Origin: Granulicella sp. S156
GTDB lineage: Bacteria > Acidobacteriota > Terriglobia > Terriglobales > Acidobacteriaceae
Reading direction: 5' to 3'
DNA length: 64,000 nt
NCBI RefSeq assembly: GCF_009766105.1
Contig: NZ_LMUH01000022.1
Span: forward strand, 35,487 to 99,486
Both the position numbers and the translations under genes were made by a program. Positions 1 to 9,733 of this stretch are shown here, piece after piece (the stretch's first letter is position 1; each line of letters opens with the position of its first letter). The notes under the pieces are model-generated. The model ran no database searches, was not told the DNA's origin, and worked only from the letters and a program-made list of their open reading frames with translations.

Positions 1-408
1 AACTGTGTGCCACGCCCAGCGGTCACATCTTGGGACAGAGGAAGCGTTGTCTTCTGCCGCAACTTCTGCATAGCCTCTCCAACCGCTCCCCCCAGGCCAG
101 GCATTGTGAAAACTTGTCACACCGGCGACAGTCTGTAGCGTAAGCGCGAAACCTCCCGCGCTCGCGGTCAAACTGGCAGGCTCAGACATAGGGTTGTTGA
201 CGAAAACAGCGCTGACCCACAGCACTTGATCGAATCCTGCGAAAGGGAAAATGTGATCGCTGCCTATAAAGCAAGTCTCGTCCAAAAACCAATCTTCATT
301 CGAACCGATTCTTTTATCGGTCCTTATTCGTTTGATTGATAGACCTCTTCACTGATTGAAGGAGATTTTCCGGTTGAACCCTATCCTCGCTTCACAACGG
401 ATCGTCTG
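1..408 (-). other. Left-edge region; unassigned open frame on minus strand
   Basis: No recognised gene. On the minus strand one frame stays open from about position 345 to the left edge (about 115 codons), reading through GSDHIFPFAGFDQVLWVSA and MSEPASLTAS. The only in-frame ATG is at 189 and no Shine-Dalgarno sequence precedes it. It could be the start of a gene that continues outside the window, a decayed gene, or chance. I recognise no domain. It lies directly downstream of the phospholipase gene in the same direction, so if real it could be co-transcribed with it. Confidence 0.2.
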
Positions 409-2565
409 CTACAAACACATCTGGCCGATCGCAGGATCAGTCATGCTGGCCTTGTGAGTTTCCAAGTGGCCAGCATAGCGGTATAAGAAAGTGTCAGCAT
501 CTGTAAGCGTCACATTCAAGTCGTACCAATGGTCACTGGCTGATAGTGTCCACGTAGCCTTCTTGATATCGCCTGGTTGTAGCACATAGCCACGTCTACG
601 CAATTGCCCAGGATCGAGTGAGTAGACTTCGGACTGTCCAACATAGAGAGTGCGTGATGCGGTGCCATGATTCTCCAGGGTAAGGACGATTTTGCCGCGA
701 GCCACATCGTAGCTGGAGTCGATTTTGAGTTCTCCCGCACGTGCCACGGGATCGCTATGGAAATGACGATAAAAGCCATTCGGTCCATGCACCGCCAGGT
801 TGTAACCACCGGTGATAGATACATCGTGCCAGGGTGATGCGACATACCGTTTTCCGGCTTCAATCGTGAAGCGCCATGCTCCTTGTTTGTCAGTGTGGTC
901 ATAGACCTGAAACACCGCTCCAATCTTTCCCGTATTGACGAATTCAATCAAGAAGCGGCCAGATGCATCTTCATATCCATTGGCGTGAAGTTCGTAAGGT
1001 AGTGGCCGGGCATGGCGCTGCCGGTCGTCCTGTGTGGTTAGTTCCTGCACCCGAGGAATGGATAGATCAACGCCGTTTGCAGAGCGCGTAACGCGTGCAA
1101 GATAACCAGCTGTGTCGGGTAAGGTGAGGCTCGCCCAGTCGCGGTTAGGATCCTTGAAATCGAAGGCAGATGTAAGATCTCCACTGATGGCGCGTCGCCA
1201 GTCACTGATGTTCTCATCCTTCACGCCAAACCGCGCTTCCAGAAAACGCAGAGTGGAGACGTGGTCAAAGACCTCAGAACAGACCCAGCCACCCCGGCTC
1301 CACGGAGAAACGACAATAGCCGGCACACGAATGCCCAGGCCAATCGGATGTTTCCCTGGGTTTTCGACGTTGCTCGACTCGTAGGTCTTGATCTCTCCAG
1401 CGATAGAGACCGTGCTGTAGCCGTCGCGTGCTTCCATTGGCGGCAGTGGTGGGGGCATGTGGTCGAACATTCCACCATTCTCGTCATAGTTCATGATGAG
1501 TACGGTCTTGGCAAACATCTCGGGATGATCCACCAGCGCCTCGATGAGTTTCGCTGTAATGTTCTCGCCGTTGGGAGGCACATACGCTGGATGCTCCGAT
1601 AACTGTGAGGCTGGAACGATCCATGACACTTGCGGCAGAGTTCCGGCTGCCAAATCCTTGCGAAAAGCCTGTACTAGTTGATCGCCATCAGAACGTTTAC
1701 GGTTGGCCGGGTTGGAATCGTATTCAGAGACCCAGGAGCGGCCATTGCGATACAGCGGCGAGTTTTTATCCTTGATATTCCGAAAGTTCTTGAACTGGGC
1801 AAGCAGATTGTCCTGGAAGTTGTCATATTCCTGGTACACCTTCCAACTGATACCTGCTGCTTCAAGACGTTCTGCATAGGTCATCCAGGTAAACGCATTG
1901 AACGGCATATCCGTTTCCATGTCCGAGGTAGGAGTTTCGTCATTGCCGGCATTGCTCATATCCGGATCGCCTCCCACTTTGCCTCCACCGTTGCATCCGC
2001 TAAAAAGGTGTAGGCGATTGGGATTCGTCTGGGTCAAGGTGGAGCCGAAATAGTGATCGCAGATGGTGAAGGCGCTGGCTAACGCATAGTAGTAAGGCAG
2101 ATCGTTCGCGTTGTAGTGCATCATGCGTTTGTGTAACTCGCGAGTATGTCCCCAGCGATCATGGCGGCCATTATTGAGTATGGTTAGGTTGTCCTGATGG
2201 CTCATCCCGGAACCGCCCACGGAGAAAGAGCGTGTGGTGGCAGAGTCGCCATGGTACGGCATGACATAGCCATCGGCGTGCTCCTGACTCGGCTGCTTCC
2301 ATACCGAATGCCCACCTGGCAAGCGAATGGCGCGAGGATCGCCAAAGCCACGTACGCCATTAAGAGCGCCAAAGTAGTGGTCGAAAGAGCGGTTCTCCTG
2401 CATATAGATGATGACGTGCTCAACATCCATAATGCTGCCCGTTGCATTGTTTGCCGGAAGTGCCATTGCTTTGCGAATGGATGCCGGAATCAGTGACAGC
2501 GCTGCCGTGCTGCCAGCCCCGAGTAGCGACATGCGTAGAAAGTCCCGGCGTTCTTTAGAAACCAT
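409..2565 (-). CDS. Tat-exported phospholipase C / acid phosphatase family protein (phosphocholine-specific type)
   Basis: Predicted to hydrolyse phospholipids or related phosphodiesters outside the cytoplasm, releasing a phosphorylated head group. About 718 aa, close to the usual length of phosphocholine-specific PLCs. The N-terminus carries a twin-arginine motif (ERRDFLRM) followed by a hydrophobic stretch. The phosphoesterase domain shows ENRSFDHYFG near residue 58 and DENGGMFDHMPPP in the middle, the usual metal and active-site motifs of this superfamily. The C-terminal third looks like the paired beta-sandwich domains (DUF756 type). I chose the ATG at 2565 because AGGAGATGATC sits at correct spacing there; the ATG six bases upstream is too close to the SD. 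It is the last gene of a minus-strand run with a metallophosphoesterase, TonB receptor, OPA permease and phnX, pointing to phosphorus scavenging. Exact substrate (phosphocholine or phosphonolipid) is not shown by the sequence. Confidence 0.88.
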   Translation of the reverse strand: MVSKERRDFLRMSLLGAGSTAALSLIPASIRKAMALPANNATGSIMDVEHVIIYMQENRSFDHYFGALNGVRGFGDPRAIRLPGGHSVWKQPSQEHADGYVMPYHGDSATTRSFSVGGSGMSHQDNLTILNNGRHDRWGHTRELHKRMMHYNANDLPYYYALASAFTICDHYFGSTLTQTNPNRLHLFSGCNGGGKVGGDPDMSNAGNDETPTSDMETDMPFNAFTWMTYAERLEAAGISWKVYQEYDNFQDNLLAQFKNFRNIKDKNSPLYRNGRSWVSEYDSNPANRKRSDGDQLVQAFRKDLAAGTLPQVSWIVPASQLSEHPAYVPPNGENITAKLIEALVDHPEMFAKTVLIMNYDENGGMFDHMPPPLPPMEARDGYSTVSIAGEIKTYESSNVENPGKHPIGLGIRVPAIVVSPWSRGGWVCSEVFDHVSTLRFLEARFGVKDENISDWRRAISGDLTSAFDFKDPNRDWASLTLPDTAGYLARVTRSANGVDLSIPRVQELTTQDDRQRHARPLPYELHANGYEDASGRFLIEFVNTGKIGAVFQVYDHTDKQGAWRFTIEAGKRYVASPWHDVSITGGYNLAVHGPNGFYRHFHSDPVARAGELKIDSSYDVARGKIVLTLENHGTASRTLYVGQSEVYSLDPGQLRRRGYVLQPGDIKKATWTLSASDHWYDLNVTLTDADTFLYRYAGHLETHKASMTDPAIGQMCL

Positions 2566-2696
2566 GATCATCTCCTATGGCGTTGTTCCTTTGCAGCATG
2601 AAGTTATGAGCGGCGAACATTGATCGCAAAATGAACCAAATCGAGCTTTAGTCTCATAATCATGCGCATTGGATTGTGGCTGCGGTTTTACCGTAA

Positions 2697-3713
2697 TCAA
2701 ACTTCGAAGGGCTTCTTTGTGAGAGCGAGTTTGCGGTTAGAGATCATCGGGACTACGGGATAGCCCTGTTCATACATCGGCATCCCTAATTCTGCTGGCG
2801 ATGGACCCACAAAGACCGACTTCTTGCCTCGCAACATAAAGGTTCCATCCTGAGAAATATTCACCATCGCCCATAACGGATCTCTATAAGGGACGGTTTC
2901 CTTAATAATGGGGTGCGATTTGTCGACTGCTTCGCTATAGCGGATATGCTGATACTTCTCACCCAAATACTGGTAAGACATGCTGTTGATCTGCACATAG
3001 TGAATGCCATTGATGACGTTGTGATAGTCCTGATGGTGATGGCCTGAAAAAACAACCTGCACCTTTCGAAAACCGGCTTTCTCGTTGGCGCGCTCCAGTA
3101 CTAACCGGCTTTGCGTTCCGTTTTCAATGCCGCCCATGTCGTTGTCCAAACCTTGATGACAAAAAACGATCACGGGAAACATTGTCTTTTCCAGGTCCGC
3201 ATCCAACCAACGCAATTGTTCCTCACTGATGTACCGGGCATAACCGGGAGCACGGTCAGGAGATGGGTTCTTCTCATTACCATCCAGAATCACGAAATGG
3301 TATCCCTTCCTATCGAAGGAATAGTATTTGCCGGCAGCCTTCCAGAAGGACACCACCTGGTCGCGAGTAAAGCCACCATCGGTATCGTGATTCCCAATGA
3401 CGTGATAGCGTGGCCCCGGGAAACGATTCCAGATATCCAGGACCACCTGATTCCTTTCATGAGGGATACAAAGATCTCCAAGCTGAATAATGAGATCCGG
3501 ACGTTGTACAGTCATGGCTTCAATGAAAGCCGTCAATCGTTCCGGACCGTCGTGCATGATGTCCTGGTGCAGATCGGCACAGATTCCGATTCGTATGGAT
3601 GGATATTTCTCCGATGCTGCCGATGCAGGCAGTGTACCGAGACCCGCGACGCCGAGTGTCGTGGCCACGGAGTTTCTGAGGAAGCCGCGTCTGCTCAAAC
3701 TTTGGTCGTTCAT
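2697..3713 (-). CDS. Tat-exported calcineurin-like metallophosphoesterase
   Basis: A 338-aa phosphoesterase with dinuclear metal motifs in the expected order: ADLHQD (D-x-H), QLGDLC (GD), GNHDTDGG (GNHD), VFCHQG and SGHHHQDYH (GHxH). The N-terminus has the twin-arginine motif SRRGFLR and a hydrophobic stretch ending in ASA, so it is probably exported folded to the periplasm. Start is supported by AAAGGAAT 5 bp upstream. It lies between the TonB receptor and the phospholipase on the same strand, so it may remove phosphate from products of the phospholipase (for example phosphocholine or glycerophosphodiesters). That role is inference from context; family members act on very varied phosphoesters. 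Confidence 0.87.
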   Translation of the reverse strand: MNDQSLSRRGFLRNSVATTLGVAGLGTLPASAASEKYPSIRIGICADLHQDIMHDGPERLTAFIEAMTVQRPDLIIQLGDLCIPHERNQVVLDIWNRFPGPRYHVIGNHDTDGGFTRDQVVSFWKAAGKYYSFDRKGYHFVILDGNEKNPSPDRAPGYARYISEEQLRWLDADLEKTMFPVIVFCHQGLDNDMGGIENGTQSRLVLERANEKAGFRKVQVVFSGHHHQDYHNVINGIHYVQINSMSYQYLGEKYQHIRYSEAVDKSHPIIKETVPYRDPLWAMVNISQDGTFMLRGKKSVFVGPSPAELGMPMYEQGYPVVPMISNRKLALTKKPFEV

Positions 3714-3727
3714 ATTATTCCTTTCGA

Positions 3728-3774
3728 CCTAAGAGTGGAATTCTCCGAGAGGGTTGGAGAATCCCACTCTTAGG
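3728..3774 (-). promoter_or_regulatory. Long intercistronic hairpin between TonB receptor and metallophosphoesterase genes
   Basis: Two 19-nt arms (3728-3746 and 3756-3774) are reverse complements with a single mismatch and enclose a 9-nt loop. In the transcript the hairpin lies just before the SD of the metallophosphoesterase gene and is not followed by a T-run, so it is unlike a simple intrinsic terminator. It may set differential expression by RNA processing or stabilisation, or cause partial termination. Function is inferred; the structure is visible. Confidence 0.6.
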
Positions 3775-3794
3775 CGGTTCTCTTTTGCTGCTTC

Positions 3795-6700
3795 TTAGAA
3801 TTCAAGCCGCATGGAGACCTGGCCGTTGCGGGCAGCAATACCCGATGTGATCGTTCCAAAGCTGGCGCTTGAGAGGTTCAGGTTCATCGAACCCTCATTT
3901 AGATTGGTATGGTTCAACACATTCGTGAAGCTGCCCTCCGCACGAAGCCTAAAGCGCTGACCAAGTGCAAATGTCTTCGCCAGACCAGTATTCAGATTGA
4001 TGAGTCCCGGCCCTTCGATGCTGCCCATCTGCGTGTTGCCGAAGCGGCCGATCGGCAGCGGCGGTCCATACGGGGAGACAGGCGTTGTTGTCACAACTCC
4101 ATTCACGACCTGATAACCCGCTCCCGTGGCGCACGGTTCACCCGGCTTCCATTCGGGCCAGCCCGGGCACGTGAAGGCAGCCGGATTCACCCAGCTGTTG
4201 CGGTTCTGATGCGCAGGCCTCCAACTCACGCCGGGTACGCTGTCCGGATGCTGTGAGATGTGACCCGGGTCCCAGCCAGCGGCCGTCGAGGTCAGTCCGG
4301 AACCAGTGCCGGCGGGGTCTCCCTGTCCGGCGCTGAAGACCGGTGTGAGGTAATCGCCAGTCTGCCAGGTAAAGATGTTGCTCAAACGCCAGCCACCCAC
4401 GATGGCATCCAACAGCCGCGGCATGTTGCTGCCAAAGCTCTTCCCGCGTCCCACGGGCAGATCATAGACAGCCGTAGTGTTCCACAGTAGCCGGCGTGTG
4501 CCGGCCACATTACCGAAGTCCGCTTCACGATCCAGCACTGAGGTGGCAACGCCGCCGCCACGCTCACCGGCAAAACCGCTCGCATCCGGTCCCTGGTTAT
4601 CCGCCAGCGCCTTTGCCCAGGTAAAGATGGAATCGATATGTAGCCCATGCTGAAAGCGGTGTGTCGCCTCAAGCTGCATCGATTCATAGCTCTCGTTAGC
4701 GCCAGTGTCGAAGTTGAAGATGCGACCCCAGTTCGGGAAGCGCCGTGCACTGGCAGGCTGATCATAGGCCGACACGGTATTCGAGAAAGGGAGTGTGTTC
4801 AGATCCGGCTCCCACTCCAGATGCCGAGTGAGGGAGCCAATGTAGGAAGCCCGCACCCCATAGCCTGCCCCGAAGTCGTGATCTACGCTCAGCGTGAACT
4901 GGTGAGTGTAGGGCTCCTGAAAGTTTATGTCGTTGGCTTCGTCGAACTCATCCTGACCGTAGCAGGTGGTGCAGCCGCCGTTGCCCTGCCCGCCATAGAT
5001 CTGCGGCCATTGGTATGTTGGCTGATGCGTCGCGGGGTTCGTGCTGTTGACGTACTGAAGCGAGTCGCCCTGAATCGTGGCGGTCATGGCGTGGAAAGTT
5101 TGACCAAGGATCGACACGTTATACATGCCGTAGCCGCCGCGCAGCACCCATTTGCTGTCATCAGTGAGCCGATAGGCAAAGCCAAAGCGAGGCAGAAAGC
5201 GTTGGTGGGCCTTCCTCAGGCCCAACGGCAGGCCCGCCGCGCTGTTTGTCACTACGGGCATGCAGGGCGCGCCGTTCGCAATCGTGCCGTTAGTGGTGGT
5301 CACGCCATCCGGATCACACGCATTGGCGCTGGCCAGGAACGGCTGCGACAGGATTCCGGATGCTCCGTCCGGATAGATAATGCGTCCGGACAACGGCACA
5401 CTAGGATCGAAGTTGCCGATGTAGCCTCCTTTGTCATAGAAGGGTGGGTGATACTCCCACCGTATTCCGTAGGTCAGGGTGAGCCGTGGTGTGGCCTTCC
5501 ACTCATCCTGCGCATAGGCGTGGTACTGCTTCGCAACACCATCGATGTTCTGGTTCACGATGTCATAAAAGGTGTTATCGGGAATGCCAACCAGAAAGTC
5601 CGCAAAATCGACTCCTGTAAAGTCGCCGATGCCGTTGCCCTGGTTCGAGAAGTCAAAGTTGCCGTACTGCTCGCCGGTGCTGAACCCTGTCGAGCCTACA
5701 TCCTTGTAGAAGCGAAAATCCACACCAAATTTGATGTTGTGCTGTCGATGGGACCAGGTCAGGTTGTCGGTAAAGATGGTTGTGTCCAGTGTGGAGGGAT
5801 ACTCCAGCCGTCCTGGAGAAAACCCCGAGATGGTTGTGAAACCACCGACGTAAGGGACTCCATTGAAGAAGGAAAGATCCTGCAGGCCTTGCAGCCCAAG
5901 GCCTTCCGTAAAGGCCTGGCCATTGAAGGAGTTGTTCGTATTGGAGCTCAGCTGCGTGAAGCCATAGCGGAACTCATTGATCAGGTTGGGTGTGATCGTC
6001 CAGTTCAAACTGGTCACAATCTGCTTCTGGTTCTGCTTGGTGGTTGAGCCGGGAAAGCCAAGTGGCTCCGGATCGTTCGATGGCGTATTGATATACGTGT
6101 AGCGACCCCACAGAAGAACCTTCTGGTTCGAGCCAAAGTATTGATCGCCGCGCAGGTCCACTTGATCCTGCTTTGTGGATTCGTCCTTGTTCACGTAGTA
6201 GTTTGCTGTCTGGCCGCTCACAAAGGACGTCGTTGGCACAGAGATACCATTGGCGGTTGCCGCATGGTTTGGATCGGGATAGAACTGCAGGAACTGCTTG
6301 GCAATCGAGCTTAGGTTTCCACTAGGAATCGCATTACCCCAGCTCGAACCGTTGTAAGGATTCGTGAGGCCGCTAAAGCCTACGGATGGGTTCGTGTAGT
6401 TCGTAAAGTCACCCTGTTTCATCGCTGCTGTGGGCACGGTGTACTGCTCGGAAGCATATTGCGGAAAGCGATAGCCTTCATAGTCCCCGAAAAAGAACGT
6501 CTTGTTATGGCCGTTATAGAGATGCGGAATCACGACCGGGCCGCTGGCCTTGGCGCCAAATGTATTTCCTACGACGTGCGGCTTGGTTGCGGAACCGAAG
6601 TTGATTGCATTCAAGCCGGAGTCCTGGTGATACCACCACGCGGCTCCGTGATACGTGTTTGTTCCGCCCTTGCTGGTGATAGTCACCTGTGCGGGATCGC

Positions 6701-7418
6701 CGAATTCGGCATTATTCATAATGCCGTCGGCTCGCATCTCCGCAACGTCGTCTGCCGAGGGCGTCGCAGTCAGAGGTGAGCTGCTGCTGGCGATGTTCTG
6801 AATGCTGATGCCGTCCACGGTAACTTCTGTCTGGTTCGGCAAAGAGCCCTGCAGCGAGAACTCTCCCTGCTGCGTCTGCACACCGGGCATGGAACCAATC
6901 GCGTTGACAACAGAAGTTCCGCTGGTACTTGCCCGAAAGTTCGTCGGCAGATCCAGCAGGTCGTCTGACGTATAGACTGCGCTGATCTTTGGAGATTCCG
7001 TTTCAATGGCGCTGGCATTGTCACTGGAGACCGTCACTGTTTGCTGGTCACTGCCTACGGCCAGGGATACGTTGATACGAAGCTGCTGCCGGGCGGCCAG
7101 CTCCACACCCGAGGTAGCCCACTTCTCAAAGCCCGGCTCCACTACCTGCACCGCATAGTGCGAGGCCTTCACGTCCAGAAACTGGAAGTCGCCTGCACTA
7201 TTCGACGTCGCGGTGCGCACGGTGCCTTCATCGATATTGGTGAGTGTGACTTGAGCACCGGGCACAACTGCACCGCTAGAATCCTTCACGGAGCCGAGAA
7301 TGGCTCCCTGAATGGATTGTGCCAGGACTGGTATGACCGCAAGCAGAAGGACAAGCAGTAGGCTGGCCTTTGGGATGATCCCTTTGCATCGTCTCAATAT
7401 ATATAGGTGGCTGAGCAT
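3795..7418 (-). CDS. Oar-like TonB-dependent receptor with carboxypeptidase-regulatory-like N-terminus
   Basis: Large outer-membrane receptor of about 1207 aa. Order: signal peptide (hydrophobic run ending VLAQS), an N-terminal CarboxypepD_reg-like beta-sandwich (ILGSVKDSSGAVVPGAQVT), a plug-like segment (TEVTVDGISIQNIAS, GGTNTYHGAAWWYHQDSG) and a long C-terminal beta-barrel with the TonB-receptor style ending LEF. This architecture is greatly expanded in Acidobacteriota. I place the start at 7418, where GAGAGG precedes ATGCTCAGC at good spacing; a longer reading to 7553 has no signal peptide at its start. It sits between an OPA permease gene and phosphohydrolase genes on the same strand, so the cargo is probably an organophosphorus compound or lipid fragment. 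Cargo identity is inference. Confidence 0.88.
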   Translation of the reverse strand: MLSHLYILRRCKGIIPKASLLLVLLLAVIPVLAQSIQGAILGSVKDSSGAVVPGAQVTLTNIDEGTVRTATSNSAGDFQFLDVKASHYAVQVVEPGFEKWATSGVELAARQQLRINVSLAVGSDQQTVTVSSDNASAIETESPKISAVYTSDDLLDLPTNFRASTSGTSVVNAIGSMPGVQTQQGEFSLQGSLPNQTEVTVDGISIQNIASSSSPLTATPSADDVAEMRADGIMNNAEFGDPAQVTITSKGGTNTYHGAAWWYHQDSGLNAINFGSATKPHVVGNTFGAKASGPVVIPHLYNGHNKTFFFGDYEGYRFPQYASEQYTVPTAAMKQGDFTNYTNPSVGFSGLTNPYNGSSWGNAIPSGNLSSIAKQFLQFYPDPNHAATANGISVPTTSFVSGQTANYYVNKDESTKQDQVDLRGDQYFGSNQKVLLWGRYTYINTPSNDPEPLGFPGSTTKQNQKQIVTSLNWTITPNLINEFRYGFTQLSSNTNNSFNGQAFTEGLGLQGLQDLSFFNGVPYVGGFTTISGFSPGRLEYPSTLDTTIFTDNLTWSHRQHNIKFGVDFRFYKDVGSTGFSTGEQYGNFDFSNQGNGIGDFTGVDFADFLVGIPDNTFYDIVNQNIDGVAKQYHAYAQDEWKATPRLTLTYGIRWEYHPPFYDKGGYIGNFDPSVPLSGRIIYPDGASGILSQPFLASANACDPDGVTTTNGTIANGAPCMPVVTNSAAGLPLGLRKAHQRFLPRFGFAYRLTDDSKWVLRGGYGMYNVSILGQTFHAMTATIQGDSLQYVNSTNPATHQPTYQWPQIYGGQGNGGCTTCYGQDEFDEANDINFQEPYTHQFTLSVDHDFGAGYGVRASYIGSLTRHLEWEPDLNTLPFSNTVSAYDQPASARRFPNWGRIFNFDTGANESYESMQLEATHRFQHGLHIDSIFTWAKALADNQGPDASGFAGERGGGVATSVLDREADFGNVAGTRRLLWNTTAVYDLPVGRGKSFGSNMPRLLDAIVGGWRLSNIFTWQTGDYLTPVFSAGQGDPAGTGSGLTSTAAGWDPGHISQHPDSVPGVSWRPAHQNRNSWVNPAAFTCPGWPEWKPGEPCATGAGYQVVNGVVTTTPVSPYGPPLPIGRFGNTQMGSIEGPGLINLNTGLAKTFALGQRFRLRAEGSFTNVLNHTNLNEGSMNLNLSSASFGTITSGIAARNGQVSMRLEF

Positions 7419-7568
7419 AGATCCTCTCTCATGTTTTCCGTGGTATTCGTTCGTTTGGAGTTGGGACTTGCTGATCGGATAGCCGGTTACTTCGAAAATG
7501 CTGCTTGTACAGGACGCCCGATCCAGACTTGTGGAGGGTTCAATTTGAGGCAATCTGAATCTGAGTGG

Positions 7569-8918
7569 TCATGCTGACTCCCCGAGTTGTGCGGTAAGGC
7601 AGAGCACACGCCGGCGTTGCTGCCATAGAGCAAGTCCCGCCACAGCGCTCGACGAAATTGCAACACCAGCCAGCACGAGGAACATGGTTTGCCACCCATA
7701 CGTGACAGCAATGTGCGCCATGCCGTTGCCAGATAAAACACCTGCGAGGTAACCGACACCATCAATGAGACCGGAGGCTGTAGCACTGCCTTCCTTCCCC
7801 CCAAAGTCGAGAGACATCGCGCCAGCAAGATAGGAGTATGGTCCGATCAGCAGAAAGGCCACAGCTGAAACGAGGACAAGCGGCAGCAATCGGGGAGCGT
7901 GCATGGGCACGTGTGCGAGGCCTACAAGTGCCAGGACACACAGAGAGAGTCCTGCGAAGAGAATGCGGCTACGACCTTCGGTACCGAGAGAATCGCTGAG
8001 AAAGCCTGCGAGCAAGACCGAGAAGCCTCCGAAGAGTGGGAAGAGAGCGCTCCCGCTAGCGGCCTGCGCATTCGTCATGCCGACGACCTGCGTAAAGTAC
8101 GTGGGCATCCAGAGGTTGAAGGTTTCACGCAGGAGCGTAGTCCCGAGCGAAAGGATGCAGACAAGCCAGAATGCGGAGGAACTCAGGAGTGTACGAAAGA
8201 TTGCGGCTGTGTCCGGCTGGTTGCGATTCTCCTTTGTGCCGGTGAAGAGATTGAGAGGGCTTTCTTCCGGGAGGGGCAGGTTATATGCAGCCGGAGACTC
8301 GCGCAGGAAGATGAGATTGCACACCAGGAGTAAAGCCAGCAAGCTGGCGCCTGCGATAAAGAGTCCCCGCCAGCCCATGCCGTGCGCCAGCAACAGCGAC
8401 ATCACTCCGCGCGAGATCGCATCTCCAAAGAGATAACTCAGACTAAGAATCGCCATCACACTGCCATAGGTGGAATAAGAGAACCAGCGCGAGGTGATTT
8501 TGACGAGCCCCGCCCAACCCAGCGACTGGACAAAGCGGTTACCGATCCAGGCCAGAGTGAAGATCGGGAACCCTCCTCCGATCATGAAGAGCAGGGTGAA
8601 GAGGATTGCGCCTATCATGCCGCCGAGGAAATTCCTGCGGCCACCGAATTTATCGGCGATAGCACCGGAAGGAAACTTGCCGATGGCGTAAGCAAGCACG
8701 CCAAGCGATGCGATCGAGCCCAGTCGTATCTCTGCCACGTGTGCGTCCACACCATGCTTCACCTGTTCGGCAAGGATCAGAGGCAACGCCACGGAGTAAT
8801 CTGAGCGGCAGAAATAGTATCCCGAGTAACCCAAAGCCAGCAGGGAGATTGTGAGAACGTGCCGGCCTGTGATGCGTTGACTGACAGTTTTGCGGCTATC
8901 CACATTGTTCGCGATCAC
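7569..8918 (-). CDS. OPA-family MFS organophosphate permease
   Basis: A 449-aa inner-membrane transporter with about 12 hydrophobic segments. The first segment reads GYSGYYFCRSDYSVALPLI, the pattern of the organophosphate:phosphate antiporter (GlpT/UhpT/UhpC/PgtP) family, and GGRRNFLGG follows the second segment as the MFS loop motif. Its start codon overlaps the phnX stop codon (ATGA, 4 bp), so it is translationally coupled to phnX. It probably imports the substrate handled by phnX and the FAD oxidase, replacing the ABC transporter or PhnT-type systems usually linked to phnX. Which organophosphate or phosphonate it carries cannot be read from sequence. Confidence 0.87.
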   Translation of the reverse strand: MIANNVDSRKTVSQRITGRHVLTISLLALGYSGYYFCRSDYSVALPLILAEQVKHGVDAHVAEIRLGSIASLGVLAYAIGKFPSGAIADKFGGRRNFLGGMIGAILFTLLFMIGGGFPIFTLAWIGNRFVQSLGWAGLVKITSRWFSYSTYGSVMAILSLSYLFGDAISRGVMSLLLAHGMGWRGLFIAGASLLALLLVCNLIFLRESPAAYNLPLPEESPLNLFTGTKENRNQPDTAAIFRTLLSSSAFWLVCILSLGTTLLRETFNLWMPTYFTQVVGMTNAQAASGSALFPLFGGFSVLLAGFLSDSLGTEGRSRILFAGLSLCVLALVGLAHVPMHAPRLLPLVLVSAVAFLLIGPYSYLAGAMSLDFGGKEGSATASGLIDGVGYLAGVLSGNGMAHIAVTYGWQTMFLVLAGVAISSSAVAGLALWQQRRRVLCLTAQLGESA

Positions 8919-9733
8919 GGCCGCTCTCCTCGCGTGATGCGGTACTCAATCTCTTCAAGGACTGGAAGCGCATCCGCGACAGACTCAATCACGTAATGAG
9001 CAGCGTGCTCCCGCATGGAAGCTTTTGCGCGAACAAGTGCGGAGTTCTTATCTACAGCCGGAAGTTCCTTCCAGTCTTGCGCGGAGAGCCCGATCATGTT
9101 CCCAGTGCGAAATACACCAATCGTCCACATACCGGCGTTGTGGCCTTCTTCGATATCGCTGATCGTGTCGCCGATTTTGACGCATGCCGAAAGCGGAGAA
9201 ACCTCGAGATTGACGGCAAGCTGATAGCACATGAACGGGTGTGGTCTGCCAGCACCTACATCTTCCGGACAAAGCGAAAGATCCGTACGGTACTCCTGCT
9301 TTCGTGCCGCGGCCTCGAGAGTTTCCAGCATGGCGCGGGTATAGCCAGTGGTGCCACCGATGCGGATACCTCGGGAGCGGAGGGTATCGACAACGGGAAC
9401 CACACCGTCGATAACCTGTGCGTAGTCCAGAAGGCAGGACATCTGCAGGGGGATGAACTCCTGGTAGAGCTCATCTATGTCGGATTCCACCGCAGCTCGC
9501 TGATAGCGGCGTTGCCACTCCGCTTGCACCTCTGGCTCTGCCAGCAGATTGCGGATGTGGTCGCGTTTTGCCATCCCCATATCGCGGCGGGCTACATCGT
9601 CCGCCAGGGAAATATCTCGATTAGCAAAGACCCGCTGCAGCGTGCGGACCGGAGCCAGGCTGCCATGATCCACCGTGGTACCGGCCCAATCGAAGATCAC
9701 AGCAGCAATTGCATTACGCCGCTTGCTAGACAT
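8915..9733 (-). CDS. phnX: Phosphonoacetaldehyde hydrolase (phosphonatase)
   Basis: HAD-superfamily enzyme cleaving the C-P bond of phosphonoacetaldehyde to acetaldehyde and phosphate in the cytoplasm. Visible motifs: FDWAGTTVDHGS at the N-terminus (nucleophile Asp and the AGT signature of PhnX), MGMAKRDHI (Schiff-base Lys in the cap), GGTTGYTRAM (motif II Thr region), GAGRPHPFM (Arg/His substrate region) and KIGDTISDIEEG (motif IV acids). Length from the chosen start is 272 aa, normal for the family. I use the ATG at 9733, preceded by GGGAGA at 8 bp and overlapping the upstream stop by 8 bp, rather than the ATG at 9766. It is coupled upstream to the FAD oxidase and downstream to the OPA permease. 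No phnW is present, so the aldehyde must come from the oxidase or elsewhere. Confidence 0.9.
   Translation of the reverse strand: MSSKRRNAIAAVIFDWAGTTVDHGSLAPVRTLQRVFANRDISLADDVARRDMGMAKRDHIRNLLAEPEVQAEWQRRYQRAAVESDIDELYQEFIPLQMSCLLDYAQVIDGVVPVVDTLRSRGIRIGGTTGYTRAMLETLEAAARKQEYRTDLSLCPEDVGAGRPHPFMCYQLAVNLEVSPLSACVKIGDTISDIEEGHNAGMWTIGVFRTGNMIGLSAQDWKELPAVDKNSALVRAKASMREHAAHYVIESVADALPVLEEIEYRITRGERP

Noticed and set aside
4647..6047. 466-codon plus-strand open frame
   Set aside because: Fully antisense to the TonB receptor gene, no family signal, and explained by GC-rich codon use on the other strand.
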